Part shown: piece after piece, positions 60,371 through 64,000 of the stretch
Layout: each line of letters begins with the position of its first letter
How positions within the stretch are numbered: the first letter of the stretch is position 1
Source: Solen grandis
Lineage: Eukaryota > Mollusca > Bivalvia > Adapedonta > Solenidae
DNA: 64,000 bases
Direction of reading: 5' to 3'
NCBI GenBank assembly: GCA_021229015.1
Contig: CM037790.1
Location: 56,787,690 to 56,851,689 of the forward strand
Notes under the pieces: model-generated
Told to the model about the DNA's origin: nothing
The model's input: the letters and a program-made list of their open reading frames with translations, nothing else
Database searches by the model: none
Translations under genes and position numbers: made by a program

Positions 60371-63300
60371 TGAAAAATTCGGGGCCAACAAATTTAAAAA
60401 TAGGCCACTGGAATGAATGTTTTTTTTGGATCTTTACCTTGTTGCTTATAAACTTTTAATTAAATTTTTTTTTTCAATTATTTTAAAGGAAAAACCCTGA
60501 GCCCCCTCATTGCAGGAAAAAATTGAGCCGATCAAAACTCAAGGAAGCGTTTAAAGAAAAGTCATTGCGAGGGTTGAAAAACCCCCAAAATTATGACTCA
60601 CTAAACCGGGGAGGCTTTATCGAAAAATTTTCAAACTTGCCCCCGAACAGATTTTGCTATTTTCATGCTTCAAGTGCAAAAAGGAAAGAACTCGATCATT
60701 CGTTAAAACCACAATTAACCCGCTTTATTTGGCGTCTTTTTCTATGTTCCATCTTGTGGGTATACTTTTTAAGGTTCAAACAGCTAATTTTTTCCCCGTT
60801 TTTTTGCAAGTTTTTTTTTTTTTTCCCAATTTTAGGGAAAAAGCGCATTCGGGCGGAAAATGGGCAAAAAACAATTCCCTTTGTTTGTTTGTCGAGTACA
60901 GTATTTATACATTTGGAAAAACATTATTTTGCGATGACTTTTCTGTTTCAAACAAAATTTTACGAGTCGGGAAATAGTTTCCCTTTTTTTAAAAAAAACT
61001 AAAATTATAAAAAATCATCGGGATTGTTTTAAGGCCAATTTTTCCTTCGATGCCCTACTAAAAATTTTTTAAATAAAAATTTTTTCTTTTGACAAAATAA
61101 TATATGCTTTTCAAAATGTTAAAAAAAAGTCTACGTTACCACGTGGATGGGGCCCCTGTTTTGAACCAAATTTTTAAGGGTCTTACTTTTCTTTCCCATA
61201 CACTATTTGATATTTTAAAACTTTGAAATTTTTTTTTTATTTTTTATCTAATTTTTTCATGATTGGCCCCAACAAAAAAACACGAACGCAGCGCGGATCC
61301 AGGGGGGGGGGGGGCCGGAAATCAAAAAAAAATTATAGTTTGAATACTTTTTTGCTTTTAAATTTTTAATTTTTTGATCGCCCCCCCCCCTTGAAAAAAG
61401 TTAGATCCCGGGGATGCAAAAGTAAAAAAAAAAAACAACAAAACATTTCGAAATTGTTTTTTTTTTTGAGAATGCAGTGAAGTTGAATTCTGGCACAATA
61501 AAATCAAATTCCCCTTAAACACATTACCTTTTTTTTTTTTTCTAAATTCTCTTTTTACGTTAACCGCATCGAAGTGTAAAAAAGGTAAAATACATAAAAA
61601 AATTACTTCAATAGTGCAAAAAAATCAAAATGCCAAAAAGGGAGGGGGGCAAAGTGGCTCAAAACCCCCAAATTTCAAACCCCCTTCTTTTTAAAGAGTC
61701 ATTTTCTTTACAAAGATTTTTTTTATGAAATTTTCGAGGGGTGGCCCCCTTGAATAATTACCGCCGTTTCATCGTTTTTAAAAAAAAAATGGAGGGGATT
61801 ATTATTTTTTTTTAAATGTTATTCTTTTTTTTAAAAATTTAAATTGCTTTTTACATATTTTCCTACAAAAAAAAAAAAAAGCAAAAAAGAAAAAAATTTT
61901 CAAATTTTAAAAATTTATCTTTTTACCCCGTTTCTCGGTATTCTATAAACCCTCAAGGAGGAACCCCCTTGTTTTCGAACGTTGTGCAGAAAAACACCCT
62001 TGATGGAATGCAAAAACCCGGGGAAAAGGGAGTAAATGAAATTTTTAATATCAAAAATTTACTTTATTTTGCTTTTTATTTTTTTGGGTTTAAAATTTTA
62101 AAAAAAAACAATTAAATAAAAAAAAAAAAAAAAAAAAATAAAATAAGTCCCAAGCCCCTTGAGTAATGATAAAAAAGAGCCCCTTGTTGAGATTAATATG
62201 TATGCTCTCTCCTCTTCTTTTTTAAATATATATGACATAAAAAAATGGCCCCTGTCAAAGTAACAAAGGTTTTTACTGTTCCCAAATTTTTCCTTGATCC
62301 ATTCTAAACCCCGTCAAGATTGAAAATGCTTTGTCGATCTGGTTACAAATTATTTAACGGCAAAGTTTTTGAGTAAAAAGCAAGGGGCTGTTCGGGTTTA
62401 GCAAGTTTGCAAACATAACATCAGCTTTGATTAAAAACAGGCGTATTTCGGGGTTGGCGGAAGGGAATGGGGCAGAAGGGACTTTAAGGTCGTCTTGTAG
62501 AGTGGGTTGGGGGACAAAAATCAGGACAGAGTTTTAAAGGGTTATCTCCCTTTAAGTGAGAACTTTACCTAAAAGAAAAGAGAAATTATTTTTTTCGCCG
62601 TGGCTGCAACCTCATTTTTGGCTACTAAAGGATGATGTCGAATAATATTTCAACGAATTTTTTTGTGAAAATGCCTATAGATTACTTGGGGAAAACTTTA
62701 AAAGCTGAAATACTATTTTTTCTTTTTTGTTGGTGTGAGTAGCACTTAAACTATATCCCTTCTGGGGGCCCCCATTTTTTCTTTAAAACCGGTAACCTTT
62801 AATTTTTGTAGAATGATCGAAGTTTGAAAAAAATTCTAAAACACGGTTTTGGAGTTTCCCCAAATTTTTAAAACTCACTAGTAAAAAAAAAAATATTTGG
62901 GGGACAAAAAAAATTGTTGTACTAAAAGCACACAAGAACGTTTTTCCCCCCTAGCGTTGCGTAACATTATTTCCCCGCGGGGAGTTTTTTTCTTTCATGA
63001 AAAGGGGCTGTCCCTAATTTTTGGTGGGGGTTTTAAAATTTTGGGTTATGTATTGTTTACATTGGCCTATAAAGGTTAAAATTCCGATAAATCTAAAACC
63101 GTATAATTATAAAACCACATCAAGCTATCCAGATACCCCGGGGTACCCCCAGGGGTTATTTTTTTGCTTATAAAATGGTGTTACCGTTGTTCTGGAAACC
63201 CGAAAAAAACCCATGATTTCTTTTTTAAATAAAACTGTCCCGTGGGTACAAATCTAAGCGCCGATTAAAGAAACAGATTGTATTTTTTTTTTATAAAAAA

Positions 63301-64000
63301 TAAATTTAATAAAGGGGGGTCAAATTTTCGCCATGTAAAACCCCCTTTTTAAAACTTGCGAACAGGGTTTTACGAAATTAAAGATACCCCCCATTTTTTT
63401 CAAAAGTTAAAATTAGCGTTGCCGTTTCCCCCTTTATTTCAATTGTTTAAAAAATAAAAATAAAATTAAACCTTGCCATTTTTTTGACAAATTTTAAACC
63501 CTTGTTTTCAAACTTCCATTTGACTATCCCACGGGAATTCTTTTAAGGTATCCCCTTTTCCATTTTTACCTGATTTTTCCCCCACCCCCCCCCCCCCAAA
63601 AAAAAAATTTTCTTAAAAGTTACCCTTGTGGGTTTTTAGTTTTTTTTTTGTTTAATATAAAAAAAAAATTTAGTGCTTGGTGGGTTGGGGGGGTTCGGTC
63701 AGTTTTTTTTTAATTCATGCAAATGGGTTCCCCCCTTAATTTTCCCAAATACTAAAAAAATTTTTTTTTTGATTTTTTGTTTTTTTAATTTTCCCATTTT
63801 TTTTTTTCTTGTGATTTTCTTACCGAATATTTCCTAAGTGGGTTTGCCTTTTTAAAATTTGTGGGGGTATTGTCCCCCCCGTACTTTTTGCCTGGGGGGT
63901 TGGCTAGGGCTGAGCTAAGGTTTTTGTTGGTTTTTTGGGGTTTGTCAAACTTTTTTTTTTTTTTTTTGGTTAAAAGATTTTTTAAAAATTTTGTTTTTGA

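Larger units (their letters stand above)
53800..64000. other. Homopolymer-dominated, probably unreliable sequence
   Basis: Runs of 4-10 identical bases of all four kinds alternate over most of 10 kb (worst at 54.0-57.4 kb and 60.9-64.0 kb). Open frames here code for Lys/Phe/Pro/Gly-rich nonsense on both strands. Islands of ordinary sequence occur (for example 58200-58500 and 58750-59350). A (TC)n/(CA)n tract lies at 59201-59236. I annotate no gene here. Confidence 0.75.

Overview
The window is animal genomic DNA, most likely from a bivalve or another mollusc. The evidence is AT-rich non-coding DNA, spliced genes with GT-AG introns, tRNA-derived SINEs with a central domain I associate with molluscs, a long dispersed repeat family whose ends read CTCACCTGAG/CTCAGGTGAG, and two 100-N scaffold gaps (26652-26751, 50548-50647). 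The species assignment is inference; the intron-containing genes and gaps are seen directly.

Region by region: (1) 1-about 9800 is the right-hand part of a decayed Polinton/Maverick of the adintovirus-like kind, running off the window start. Read leftward on the minus strand it has PolB, an F-box-like protein, a small protein, the packaging ATPase, a basic core-like protein, a virion-protein-like gene and an integrase. Most of these are broken by frameshifts and in-frame stops. At its right edge are three intact small genes: a zinc-knuckle gene (8212-8742) and a divergent pair (8947-9153 minus, 9373-9711 plus). Both members of the pair end in a replication-dependent-histone-type stem-loop with a purine-rich downstream element at identical 14-nt spacing. 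(2) 9.8-18 kb is non-coding DNA with dispersed repeats and a 2.4-kb element with about 490-bp inverted arms. (3) 18.0-22.2 kb holds a decayed multi-exon integrase-core gene. (4) 22.4-26.6 kb is SINEs and an internally tandem dispersed repeat. (5) 26.9-44.7 kb is the 3' part of a receptor-type protein tyrosine phosphatase gene (five exons, reading frame continuous across the splices). (6) One of its introns is interrupted by a second, nearly intact Polinton at 28413-43559 (15,147 bp, 151-bp terminal inverted repeats, AG/CT ends, AATCG target duplication). (7) 44.7-53.8 kb is AT-rich with microsatellites and minisatellites. (8) 53.8-64.0 kb is dominated by homopolymer runs and looks like badly polished assembly.

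The second Polinton carries a full morphogenesis and replication set: a double-jelly-roll major capsid protein, a penton-type minor capsid protein, a fibre-like protein, the packaging ATPase, a DDE integrase, protein-primed PolB with SAP and HNH-like modules, a Cys-rich zinc protein, and several membrane or coiled-coil proteins of unknown function. I found no adenain-type protease. The element is clearly more GC-rich than its host. Apart from one frameshift (near 31.7 kb) and some local duplications its genes are open, so the insertion looks recent compared with the first element.

The most unusual signals are the paired histone-type 3' ends beside a decayed Polinton, the survival of small genes next to a wrecked polymerase, the insertion 32 bp from a phosphatase exon, and symmetrical palindromes in the second Polinton: a 16-bp inverted repeat that sets both start codons of a divergent pair, and a 9-bp hairpin that supplies both stop codons of a convergent pair.
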